A DNA stretch of 43,222 nucleotides, from positions 1 through 43,222 of the forward strand of contig JAOAEC010000003.1 of the NCBI GenBank assembly GCA_026416975.1, read 5' to 3'. The DNA is from Patescibacteria group bacterium (GTDB taxonomy: Bacteria; Patescibacteriota; Microgenomatia; UBA1406; GWC2-37-13). The notes beneath the pieces were generated by a model that was given only the letters and a program-made list of their open reading frames with translations, did no database searches and was not told the DNA's origin. Of the stretch, positions 13,928 to 21,982 are shown in pieces. Within the stretch, counting starts at the first letter, position 1. Each line of letters starts with the position of its first letter. The position numbers and the translations under genes were made by a program.

Positions 13928-15391
13928 TTAAATGCTTGTTGTTGTTTCCGCTCGTGTTTCTCTAATGACGGTAATTTTAATCTGACCAGGAAAGACATCA
14001 AATTTTTTCTCTAACTCTTCTTTTATTTTAACGGCCATTATTCGCACATCATCGTCGGTTGTTTCTTCGGACTTAACAATCACTCGCAACTCTCTTCCTG
14101 CCTGAAGAGCATAGGCATCAACCACTCCTTTTTGATTTTTTGCCACCTCTTCAATGGTTTTAATTCTTTTTAAGTATTCTTGAAAATCTTCATGACGAGC
14201 ACCAGGTCGACCGCCAGAAACCGCATCAGCAATATAAACAATCACCGCCTCAACCGAAGAAAAAGGAACATCTTCATGGTGAGAAGCAACACAATCAATT
14301 ACTTTTTGGGGGAAACGATATCTCTTTAAAAGCTCAACTCCCAGCTCAATATGAGAACCTTCTTTATCAGTAATCACCTTACCAATATCATGGAGAAGAC
14401 AACCTAATTTTACTGTATTAACATCGGCTTTTAACTCATTAGCCAAAGCCACACCAATCCTTGTCTCTTCTAAAGTGTGGGCGATCATGTTTTGACCATA
14501 AGAATAACGATATTTAAATTTCCCCAAAAGTTTAATTATCTCTGATGGAAGATTATAAACGCCAACCCGATGAGCCAGATCATCGCCAGCTCGATAAACT
14601 ACTTTTTCTACCTCCTCTTTGGTTTTTTTAACAATCTCCTCAATTCTTGCTGGTTGAATTCGGCCGTCTTTAATTAGTTTTTCCAAAGACAATCGGGCAA
14701 TCTCCCGCCGCATTGCGTCAAAAGAAGACAGTCTAATCACTCCTTCTTCCTCTAAGTCAACATCAACGCCGGTAGCCAACTCAAAGGCCCGGATATTTCT
14801 TCCATCTTTACCAATAATTCTTCCTTTAAAATCCTCGTTGGGTAAAGAAACTGTTGATAAGGTAAACTCGGCCACTAAATCAGTGGCTCCATATCTCATT
14901 GCCTCAGCCAAGATCTCTTTTGCTTTTTCATCAGCTTTTTGTTTGATCTCCTCTTCTGCTTGTTTAACTCTTTTAGCAATCTCCTCTTTTAACTTTTCTT
15001 CCCAACTAGACAACAAAAGCTCGCGTGCTTTTTCTTTAGTTAAGTGCGCCACCTTTTCTAGTTTTTGCAAAATCATCTCTCTTTTCTCTTCCCATTCTTG
15101 TTTTAATTTGGCAACAATCTCTTTTTCTTTAACTAAATTTTCTTTTTCTTTTTCTAATTTTGTCTCTTTTTCTTCTAAAAAATGTTCTTTTTTTGCCAAT
15201 CTTTTTTCCGCTTCAAACGCTTCATTAAGGCCTTTTTTTGCTTCATTAATAATTCTTCTTACCTCATCTTCTGCTTGACGCCGAATATTTAATGCCTCTT
15301 CTTGAGCTTTAAGAATTATTTCCTTAGCTGCTTGTTCTTTTTCTTTTTGCTTTTTTAAGGAAAAAATTTTTTTAAAGGCTTTAAAAAACAT
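13928..15391 (-). CDS. rny: Ribonuclease Y, lacking the usual membrane anchor
   Basis: A 487-residue protein: a coiled coil rich in Glu/Lys (about 15-165), a KH domain (GRIIGKDGRNIRAFELATG), and an HD domain (GCLLHDIGKV and ASHHEDVPF, with DAVSGGRPGARHE). This endonuclease starts mRNA decay. RNase Y normally has an N-terminal transmembrane helix. Here the first residues are MFFKAFKKIFSLKKQ, short and basic, and an in-frame TAA lies six codons upstream, so no longer form exists. It may be soluble or bind membranes through an amphipathic helix. The leader contains a large inverted repeat. Confidence 0.93.
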   Translation of the reverse strand: MFFKAFKKIFSLKKQKEKEQAAKEIILKAQEEALNIRRQAEDEVRRIINEAKKGLNEAFEAEKRLAKKEHFLEEKETKLEKEKENLVKEKEIVAKLKQEWEEKREMILQKLEKVAHLTKEKARELLLSSWEEKLKEEIAKRVKQAEEEIKQKADEKAKEILAEAMRYGATDLVAEFTLSTVSLPNEDFKGRIIGKDGRNIRAFELATGVDVDLEEEGVIRLSSFDAMRREIARLSLEKLIKDGRIQPARIEEIVKKTKEEVEKVVYRAGDDLAHRVGVYNLPSEIIKLLGKFKYRYSYGQNMIAHTLEETRIGVALANELKADVNTVKLGCLLHDIGKVITDKEGSHIELGVELLKRYRFPQKVIDCVASHHEDVPFSSVEAVIVYIADAVSGGRPGARHEDFQEYLKRIKTIEEVAKNQKGVVDAYALQAGRELRVIVKSEETTDDDVRIMAVKIKEELEKKFDVFPGQIKITVIRETRAETTTSI

Positions 15392-15404
15392 AAGAAAACA
15401 AGGG

Positions 15405-15505
15405 TGTCTTTAAGGAAGATATTCTTAGTAATTAATTTTTTTATGAAAAGAATAACTCATCATAGTAGTCAATTTAAAAATAAAATTTATATCTCCTTAA
15501 AGACA
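15405..15505 (-). repeat. Long inverted repeat between recX and rny
   Basis: The arms at 15405-15422 (TGTCTTTAAGGAAGATAT) and 15489-15505 (ATATCTCCTTAAAGACA) are complementary with a single bulged base, separated by 66 nt. On the minus strand the structure ends 13 nt before the rny ATG, so it would fold in the 5' leader of the RNase Y mRNA. It could be a regulatory hairpin, or a small mobile palindrome. Confidence 0.7.
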
Positions 15506-15525
15506 AATTTTTAACTAAAACTATT

Positions 15526-16008
15526 TTACTCTTCTTGTTTAAACTTTTCAATTGTTTTTTTAACCGTTTCAAAAGAAAAACCCCGCCTTAAAAGAAAACT
15601 AACCGCTTTTTTATATCTCTTTTCCCAAGAAATTTTTTTCCATCTTTGCCAACGACCAGCTAAACTTTTATAAGCTAACTCTTCATCATTAAGCGGGTTT
15701 TGAGAAAAATATCTCTCTATCAACTTATTGGCTACCCCATGTTTTAAAAGCTCTCTTTTTAAAAAAAGGATGCTTTTAGGTTTCAGTTGGATTTTTTCCT
15801 CAATAAAAATCTCAATGAATTTCTCATCATTAATTAACTCTTCCTCTTTTAGTTTTTTTATTATCTGCTCAATAATTATTGATGAAAGCTTATATTTTCT
15901 AACTTTTTGAGAAAGATAGTCTCTTATCTCTTTTTCTGTTCTTAAACGAAATTTTAGAAAAAAAAGGCTTTTTTGGAAAAGTTTCTCTAAGGCTTCTTTT
16001 TCATTCAT
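15526..16008 (-). CDS. recX: Regulatory protein RecX
   Basis: A 160-residue protein built of three-helix repeats: FFLKFRLRTEKEIRDYLSQK, IIKKLKEEELINDEKFIEIFI, SILFLKRELLKHGV, and the end of the form LLRRGFSFETVKKTI. This is the RecX family, which binds and modulates RecA filaments. It starts 3 nt after the recA stop, so recA and recX form an operon, as in many bacteria. Length is normal. Confidence 0.88.
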   Translation of the reverse strand: MNEKEALEKLFQKSLFFLKFRLRTEKEIRDYLSQKVRKYKLSSIIIEQIIKKLKEEELINDEKFIEIFIEEKIQLKPKSILFLKRELLKHGVANKLIERYFSQNPLNDEELAYKSLAGRWQRWKKISWEKRYKKAVSFLLRRGFSFETVKKTIEKFKQEE

Positions 16009-16011
16009 AAC

Positions 16012-17013
16012 TTAATTTTTTTTTAACATCTTGTCATAGATTTCTTTAATCAGTTGAGATTTTAGCTTTTCATTTTTAACCAATATCTCTTTCACCTGAT
16101 CTTTTCCTTGACCCAAAACCTTATCTCCCATCTTTAAAAATGAACCGCTTTTGGTAATTAAACCGGCGCCAATGGCTGCATCAATAATTCCTTCTTCCTT
16201 ATCAATTCCCTCATTGGTAATAACCAACTCTGCCTCTTTAAACGGCGGTGCCACCTTATTTTTAACAATTCTTACTCGCACTCTAGCGCCATAAACCTGA
16301 TTGTTTTTCTTTAAAGTCTCAATTTTTCGGCAGTCCATCCGCACCGAAGCATAAAACTTTAAAGCCAGACCGCCTGGAGTTGTTTCCGGATTACCAAACA
16401 TAACACCAATTTTTAAACGAATCTGGTTGGTAAAAACAATGGTTGTTTTTGATTTGGAAACAACCCCGGCTAACTTTCTTAAGGCCTGCGACATTAGTCT
16501 TGCCTGAAGACCAATCTGCGACTCGCCCATCTCGCCCTCTATCTCTGATCGAGGAACTAACGCTGCCACCGAGTCAATAACAATAATATCAACTCCGCCG
16601 GAACGAATCAAAGACTCAGCAATCTCTAGTGCCTGTTCACCAGTGTCTGGTTGAGAGACTAAAAGATCTTCCAACTTTACTCCTAATGTCTTTGCCCAAG
16701 CCGGATCTAAGGCGTGCTCAGCATCAATAAAAGCGGCAATACCGCCGGCTTTTTGCGCTTCGGCAATTAAAGTCAGAGAAAGGGTGGTTTTTCCTGATGA
16801 CTCTGGACCAAAGATCTCAATGATTCTCCCTTTAGGAATACCACCAACTCCTAAAGCTAAATCTAATGGCAAAATCCCGGTCTTAATCACATCAACCGCC
16901 ACTACTGGTGACTGTCCCAATCTCATAATCGCTCCTCGACCATACTGTTTTTGAATCTGTTCAATGGCGATTTTTATCGCCTGCAGTTTAGGATTTTTTT
17001 CTTCATTTTTCAT
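16012..17013 (-). CDS. recA: Recombinase RecA
   Basis: A 333-residue protein with the RecA core: Walker A GPESSGKT at 69-76, Walker [13 protein letters not shown], loop 1 region [20 protein letters not shown], and [26 protein letters not shown] as the L2 region. It forms filaments on single-stranded DNA for strand exchange and, where present, the SOS response. The C-terminal acidic tail is short. The region upstream of ATG 17013 is an AT-only stretch with TAATAT/TATTAA elements, and I see no LexA-type operator. Confidence 0.97.
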   Translation of the reverse strand: MKNEEKNPKLQAIKIAIEQIQKQYGRGAIMRLGQSPVVAVDVIKTGILPLDLALGVGGIPKGRIIEIFGPESSGKTTLSLTLIAEAQKAGGIAAFIDAEHALDPAWAKTLGVKLEDLLVSQPDTGEQALEIAESLIRSGGVDIIVIDSVAALVPRSEIEGEMGESQIGLQARLMSQALRKLAGVVSKSKTTIVFTNQIRLKIGVMFGNPETTPGGLALKFYASVRMDCRKIETLKKNNQVYGARVRVRIVKNKVAPPFKEAELVITNEGIDKEEGIIDAAIGAGLITKSGSFLKMGDKVLGQGKDQVKEILVKNEKLKSQLIKEIYDKMLKKN

Positions 17014-17068
17014 ATTTTTTATTTTTAAATTTTAAAATTGTTAATATTTGTTAATATTATTATATTAT

Positions 17069-17989
17069 TTAAAAAACATAGATTAAACCAATAACAATTG
17101 CTCCCCATAAAAAAACCGTAATAATTAAAGGTTTGTCAGTGGTGACAATTTTTTCCGGTATTTCTCCTTCATATTTCTCATAAAGAAGTTGGGCGTAACG
17201 AGAGATACCATAAACCACTAAAGGAATGGTCATCATTAACCACTTTCTTCCTTCAAAACCGGAAAAACTATGACTAAAATACTGAGAAAGCCAGGTTTCA
17301 ATCAATGGTGGTTTTTCAAAATAAGTGTAGAAAGAATAAGCAATAATCGTCATTGTGGCAAAGGTATAGGTTAAAAAGTCCAAAAAATGCTCATTATAAC
17401 GATAAAGAGAAAGACGCGCCTCTTTGCCGCTACTTACCAACTCAGCATGTCTTTTTACCGAAGCCATAAATAAAGAACCAAAAAATATTGTTAAAATAAG
17501 CCAAATCGGAATATGATAACCACTGACTACCTCGCCAGCTAAAGCGCGAATCATAAAAGAAAAAGAAATGGTAAAGATATCAATCACTGGATATTTTTTA
17601 AAATAAAAAGAATAAAAAAAATGAAGAAGAATAAAAACCAAACTTAAAAGAAAAAAGTTAGTTGAAAAAAACAAAGAAATCACTAAAGAAATAATTATTA
17701 AGATAAAAGCCATAAAACTTGCCTCGGCTAAAGAAATCTTTCCTGAAGCAATCGGCCGGTTTTTTTTAATAGGATGTTTTTTGTCGTAAGGATAATCAAT
17801 AATATCGTTTAAAAGATAAGAAGCCGAGGACAAAAGACAGAAAACAAAAAAAGCGTTTAGGGTGTTTATAAAAACCAACCTATTAAAAAGCTTTCCGGAA
17901 AAGATAATTGCTGTAAAAACCGCTAAATTCTTAATCCATTGATTAGCTCTCAAAGCATAAAAATAAATTATTAATCTTTTTTTTATCAT
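17069..17989 (-). CDS. UbiA-family prenyltransferase, similar to decaprenyl-phosphate phosphoribosyltransferase
   Basis: The 306-residue integral membrane protein has about eight to nine helices. LRANQWIKNLAVF near the start and NDIIDYPYDKKHPIKKNRPIASG (residues 61-83, with N61, D62, D65, D69, H72) are the first aspartate-rich motif in the form found in DPPR synthases; the second region is MASVKRHAEL. Such enzymes attach phosphoribose to a polyprenyl phosphate, the route to lipid-linked arabinose; more broadly the family transfers prenyl groups. It is divergent from the isomerase gene with a shared promoter. The sugar donor is inferred from family only. Confidence 0.8.
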   Translation of the reverse strand: MIKKRLIIYFYALRANQWIKNLAVFTAIIFSGKLFNRLVFINTLNAFFVFCLLSSASYLLNDIIDYPYDKKHPIKKNRPIASGKISLAEASFMAFILIIISLVISLFFSTNFFLLSLVFILLHFFYSFYFKKYPVIDIFTISFSFMIRALAGEVVSGYHIPIWLILTIFFGSLFMASVKRHAELVSSGKEARLSLYRYNEHFLDFLTYTFATMTIIAYSFYTYFEKPPLIETWLSQYFSHSFSGFEGRKWLMMTIPLVVYGISRYAQLLYEKYEGEIPEKIVTTDKPLIITVFLWGAIVIGLIYVF

Positions 17990-18000
17990 TTTAAAAATAT

Positions 18001-18013
18001 ATTATAGTATAAT
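18001..18013. promoter_or_regulatory. Back-to-back divergent -10 elements
   Basis: ATTATA-G-TATAAT: the right half is a -10 for the isomerase gene (15 nt before ATG 18029), and the left half, read on the minus strand, is a TATAAT for the prenyltransferase gene (11 nt before ATG 17989). The 13-nt element is almost a perfect palindrome. Confidence 0.6.
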
Positions 18014-18028
18014 AAAACATAAAAAATT

Positions 18029-19105
18029 ATGATTGATCTTGATAATATAAAAGACTTTTTAAAAAGCTCAGACAACCAAAAGGTTGTTCAATCATTAGAC
18101 AATCTAAATCATCAGATAGAACAATCGTTTATTGAGGTAGAAAAAACTTCTTTTCCTTATTTTTATAAAAAAGCAAATAACATTGTTATCTGCGGCATGG
18201 GGGGTTCGCGCTTTCCAGCCTTAATTATCAAAGAGCTTTTTAAAGATGAGTTGTCTTTGCCAATAATTATTAATGATGATTACCTTTTACCAGGTTTTGT
18301 TAATAAAAAAACCCTTGTCATCCTTTCCTCTTACTCAGGAACAACTGAGGAAGTTTTAATTAACGCTCAAAAATCATTAAATAAAAAAGCACTTATTTTT
18401 GCAATAACTAGCGGCAACCAACTAGCAAAAATCTGTCTTGAGAAAAAACTGCCGGTGTATGTTTTTAGACCATTATATAATCCTTCAAATCAACCAAGAA
18501 TTGGTTTTGGTTATAGTATTGGTGCTCTTTTATCTTTTTTAATAAAACTTGGTTTTTTAAATGTTGATAAAAAAAAAGTGATGGTGGCTATAAAAAAAAT
18601 ACCAAAATTAACCGCTAGTTTTAAAACTGATATAGAAACTAAAAAAAACCCCGCCAAACAACTGGCTTTAAGCCTTTATCAAAAATATCCTTATTTTACT
18701 GTGGCTGAGTTTTTAACTGGTTGGGGAAATGCTTTAGCCAATCAAACTAACGAAACCGCCAAAAATATCTCAATCTTTCGAGTTATTCCCGAGCTAAATC
18801 ATCATCTAATGGAAGGGTTAAAACATCCGCAGGAGATAAAAAAACTTTTGGTTTTTGTCTTCTTTTATTCTTCACTATACTCTTCTTCTATCCAAAAGAG
18901 ATTTCTTATCACTAAAGAGGTAGTAGAAAAAAATCGGATAAAAACTCTCTGGTTAACTTTTTCTGGAAAAGATAAGATAGAACAGGTTTTTGAAGCAATG
19001 GCTTTGGGAAGTTACTTTACCTTTTATCTTTCTCTTTTATATCAGGAAAATCCCTCTCTTATCCCCTATGTTGATTATTTTAAAAAGCGTTTAAAAGAGA
19101 TTTAA
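18029..19105 (+). CDS. Bifunctional phosphoglucose/phosphomannose isomerase (SIS family)
   Basis: A 358-residue protein with two SIS folds. NIVICGMGGSRFPALI (51-66) and LVILSSYSGTTEEVL (96-110) are the sugar-phosphate-binding loops of the first. The C-terminal half with ELNHHLMEGLKHP carries the family's catalytic Glu/His region. The length and the N-terminal MIDLDNIKDF start match the bifunctional PGI/PMI family that interconverts fructose-6-P with glucose-6-P and mannose-6-P. It links central carbon flow to sugar nucleotides used by the nearby envelope enzymes. Confidence 0.87.
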   Translation: MIDLDNIKDFLKSSDNQKVVQSLDNLNHQIEQSFIEVEKTSFPYFYKKANNIVICGMGGSRFPALIIKELFKDELSLPIIINDDYLLPGFVNKKTLVILSSYSGTTEEVLINAQKSLNKKALIFAITSGNQLAKICLEKKLPVYVFRPLYNPSNQPRIGFGYSIGALLSFLIKLGFLNVDKKKVMVAIKKIPKLTASFKTDIETKKNPAKQLALSLYQKYPYFTVAEFLTGWGNALANQTNETAKNISIFRVIPELNHHLMEGLKHPQEIKKLLVFVFFYSSLYSSSIQKRFLITKEVVEKNRIKTLWLTFSGKDKIEQVFEAMALGSYFTFYLSLLYQENPSLIPYVDYFKKRLKEI

Positions 19106-19144
19106 TAATTCAGATTTTCCGAAAAAATTAAATTATTAGATTTT

Positions 19145-20203
19145 TTATAAAAAATTTACCAAATCAAAAAAAATTTTTTTTAGAATTAAAAAATCATTAA
19201 TATTAATCCTTTCTCTTGTTGTATGAGGTTCGATCACACCATCAGACAAAACAACGGTTTTAATTTTTCTAAAATTTAAAATATTCGCATCACTAATTCC
19301 TGATTTATTAAGAAAATAGGGTTTAATTTTGTTTTCTTTAATAATTTTAAAAATTTTTTTTAAAAATTTATCATTTTTTTTATGTTGATATCCGGGGCAA
19401 TATCCATCAAATTTTATATTGATATTTCCCTTAAATTTTTTTTGAATTAAATTAATTGTTTTTTTAAATTTGTTTTTTAAATAAATAAAATTTTTATTAT
19501 CATAACTTCTGATTTCGCCTTTAATAATGGTGTTTTCTGGAATTGAATTTATTGCCGTTCCAGAGTTTAATAGGCCAATATTGACAGTGGTATTTTTTTT
19601 ATTGCTGTAGCCTATTTTTATTTTTTTAAGAAATTCAATTGTCGGCAAAAGAGAGTTTATTCCTTTATCTGGGGTTGAAGCATGGGTTGATTTTCCTAAA
19701 AATTCAATATAAAAATTTATGATTTCTGGAGAGCGAAGAACAATTCCACCAACCGGATTGGCATTATCAAAAATTATCCCAGTTTTTGCCTTTAGCCAAT
19801 TAAAAGGAAAAAACTCTATTCCACCGCCAGTTTCTTCTTTTACAGAAAAAATTATTTCTAGGTTTCGATTAATCTGATGGTTGATTAAAAGGTCAACTAA
19901 AAGAGCAACAAAAACTTTGTTGTCTGCGCCAAGAATTGTCTTTCCGCTTGAGGTTAAAAAACCGTTTTTAATCTGAGGTTTTATTCCTCTTCCTGGTTCA
20001 ACCGTATCCAAATGAGCACAAAAAAGAATTGGTTTCCCCTTTCCTTTTGTTTTTACAAAAAGATTGCCTATTTTATCAATTTGATAGGTAAAATTCTTTT
20101 TGTTTTTGATTAAATTAATAATAAACTCCCTAATTTTCTCTTCTTCTCCAGAAACACTATTAATTTGTATTAATTTGATAAAAAGATTAACAATGTCTTT
20201 CAT
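19145..20203 (-). CDS. M20 family metallopeptidase (PepT/CPG2-like)
   Basis: The product is 352 residues from ATG 20203. Metal-binding motifs are visible: FCAHLDTVEPG (H64, D66), KTILGADNKVFVALL, SVKEETGGG (general base and metal Glu), IIFDNANPVGG, and a C-terminal SDGVIEPHTTRERI with the last His. The dimerisation domain is in the middle (GKSTHASTPDKGINSL). The family cleaves small peptides. The start at 20203 is preferred over 20251 because TATAAT (20216-20211) lies 7 nt before it, and the family begins at this point. It overlaps the end of the GNAT gene by 17 nt, so its promoter is inside that gene. Confidence 0.85.
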   Translation of the reverse strand: MKDIVNLFIKLIQINSVSGEEEKIREFIINLIKNKKNFTYQIDKIGNLFVKTKGKGKPILFCAHLDTVEPGRGIKPQIKNGFLTSSGKTILGADNKVFVALLVDLLINHQINRNLEIIFSVKEETGGGIEFFPFNWLKAKTGIIFDNANPVGGIVLRSPEIINFYIEFLGKSTHASTPDKGINSLLPTIEFLKKIKIGYSNKKNTTVNIGLLNSGTAINSIPENTIIKGEIRSYDNKNFIYLKNKFKKTINLIQKKFKGNINIKFDGYCPGYQHKKNDKFLKKIFKIIKENKIKPYFLNKSGISDANILNFRKIKTVVLSDGVIEPHTTRERININDFLILKKIFFDLVNFL

Positions 20204-20874
20204 TGTTTTCATTATACCAAAATATAACTGAAGGCTTTCCCCATCCCTCAAAAATATTTACACCACCAATCCAAAATTCAGTGTAGTTATTAGTTTCTTC
20301 CGGTGATAAGGGTTGTTCTATCCATCCTCCTAATCCTCTAAATAGGTTCAATGATGGTACATTACTTGCCTCAACAACAGCAAATAAAGGAACTTTGGGA
20401 ACAGATCCTTGATCATATTGAGCGGTTAAATCTTTGACTAAAGCTTTAATTAATAATTTAGCAAGCCCAAACCCACGAACTGCTGGATCAACATATACAC
20501 TACCTAGCTCTAAAGCCGCTATAACACTTTCTCCTTTTTCATTAGTTTTAAAACATGGATGAATTCTTGCGAATCCTATGGGAATTAAAAAATCAGGATC
20601 CATAATTAAAACCGCTAAGCCCGCCCGAATTGATTCTAATAATTCCTCAGGTGAGACTGGTAGCATTTGACTTTCACCATAAATTATCTGACTTAAAACA
20701 CTAGTTATTTCCAATAATAATCCAGGATATTTTTTTGCTGCTTCACTTAATTCAAAAGGCGGGACAAACCAACATTTATCAATAAATTTTTTTAATTCTT
20801 TCTTATCACCTTTCCAGGTTTTGTTCTTTAAATAGTGTTTCTAACTGAAATGATATTTTTGATGGCTGTTCCAT
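20187..20874 (-). pseudogene. GNAT N-acetyltransferase with a frameshift near its start
   Basis: The 3' part (20714-20187) encodes a GNAT domain: IPIGFARIHP, ALELGSVYVDPAVRGFGLAKLLIKAL (acetyl-CoA loop RGFGLA), and PLFAVVEASNVPSLNLFRGLGG. It is open upstream to 20810 with no ATG (…KCWFVPPFELSEAAKKYPG…). A plausible start, ATG 20874, lies in the neighbouring frame and reads MEQPSKISFQLETLFKEQ before hitting TGA at 20808-20806. Skipping one base at AGG-TGA joins the two frames into a roughly 228-residue protein. A frameshift mutation, a sequencing error or programmed +1 shifting would all explain this. An alternative is initiation at TTG 20714. Confidence 0.6.
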
Positions 20875-21186
20875 AATTTTTTCTAAGAATTTATAAAAAA
20901 ATAAAGAAATAAAAAAAGAGGAAGATCACCTTTGTCTGAAAATTGTTTTTAAAATTAATTTAAAAGTTTTTTTCATGTTTTTATTATACCATATTAAAAT
21001 TCTTTTTACCAAAAAACGTGCTAAAAATTAAAGTCTATTGTTTTGTTAAGGCTATTTTGACTAAAGGGATCTTCTAGAAACACAAAAAATTTTTATCTTA
21101 ATATAAAAATCTTATCTAAAATCTCTTTCTTAAAAACAATTCCCGCATTTTTCACTAAAAATCCCCGCAATTATCATTATTACAAT

Positions 21187-21480
21187 CTAAATTTTAATAT
21201 CACCATAAAACCAAAAATCAGCCGGAGTAGAGTATTTTAAAATTTCTCTCGCTTCATTTTTTAATCTCAACATAACTTTTGATAATTTCTTTATTAAAAA
21301 CATCCGAATCAATTAAAACCTCATCTGTTATTAAAACATCCATAATCTCAAAAAAAATTATTGGGGGTTTGGCTTGCTTTTTCATTTTCCCAAACATTTT
21401 CATCAAAAGAACCAAAACCCAATTTTTTTTGCTCAAGTCTTTCAGTCCCGTTTAGGCAAAAAACAACATCGCTGAAAAAG
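21187..21480 (-). pseudogene. Decayed gene, unrecognised, spread over three frames
   Basis: On the minus strand, coherent protein-like pieces follow each other in different frames: VVFCLNGTERLEQKKLGFGS then DENVWENEKASQTPNNF, then FEIMDVLITDEVLIDSDVF with NKEIIKSYVEI, then NEAREILKYSTPADFWFYG ending at TAG 21187-21189. Two frameshifts would restore one reading frame. I do not recognise the family. It directly follows the dead GAF gene and may be its continuation or a separate gene. Confidence 0.45.
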
Positions 21481-21925
21481 CTAAATAGGGATTAGGGTTG
21501 TATCAGGATAGCAAAACTTAATTATTTTACTTTTTTCCTTATTGTTAAAATACATCGGAATTTTTATTGCTGCGCTGCGATTTATTTTTGAAAAAGCAAT
21601 ACTATCATTCAAAATCGGCAACGATAAAAAAGCCTTATATTTATCTTCGGGTAATTGTTTAAAAAATTTAAACCCTGAATTAAGACAAGCTTTTTCATTT
21701 AAAATCAATGGTTTTTTATTTTTCACTACCCAACCAGTGTTTCCTTCTCCTTTTTTGAGAACAATCTTTAATATTTTAATTTTTTATAGGGTTTTTTGAA
21801 CTAAGAAGAATGAGTTTTTTCTCTTTTTGATCATAAATATAAATTAAACAATAATCAATTTTAATATTTTTTTTCAAAAATTCTAATTAATTTTGTAAAA
21901 AAGAGTTAAAATCATTATTCTTATC
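21481..21925 (-). pseudogene. Dead GAF-domain gene
   Basis: Reading the minus strand through stops gives DFNSFLQN-stop-LEFLKKNIKIDYCLIYIYD, then QKEKKLILLSSKNPIKN-stop, then in another frame KILKIVLKKGEGNTGWVV, KNKKPLILNEKA and FKFFKQLPEDKYKAFLSLPIL. This is a standard GAF domain (ligand or signal sensor) from the first helix to the P-x-L strand, broken by at least two stops and a frameshift. The rest of the original protein is missing or unrecognisable. No gene in the neighbourhood appears to replace it. Confidence 0.75.
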
Positions 21926-21982
21926 AGAATAAAATTAGCTCATATTTCAAAAATTTTAACTATTTTATTTTTTATTATTTTT

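Noticed and set aside
14838-15278. 146-codon plus-strand ORF opposite the rny coiled coil
   Set aside because: It is Ser/Phe-rich, as expected from antisense of Lys/Glu coiled-coil codons, and contained wholly within rny.
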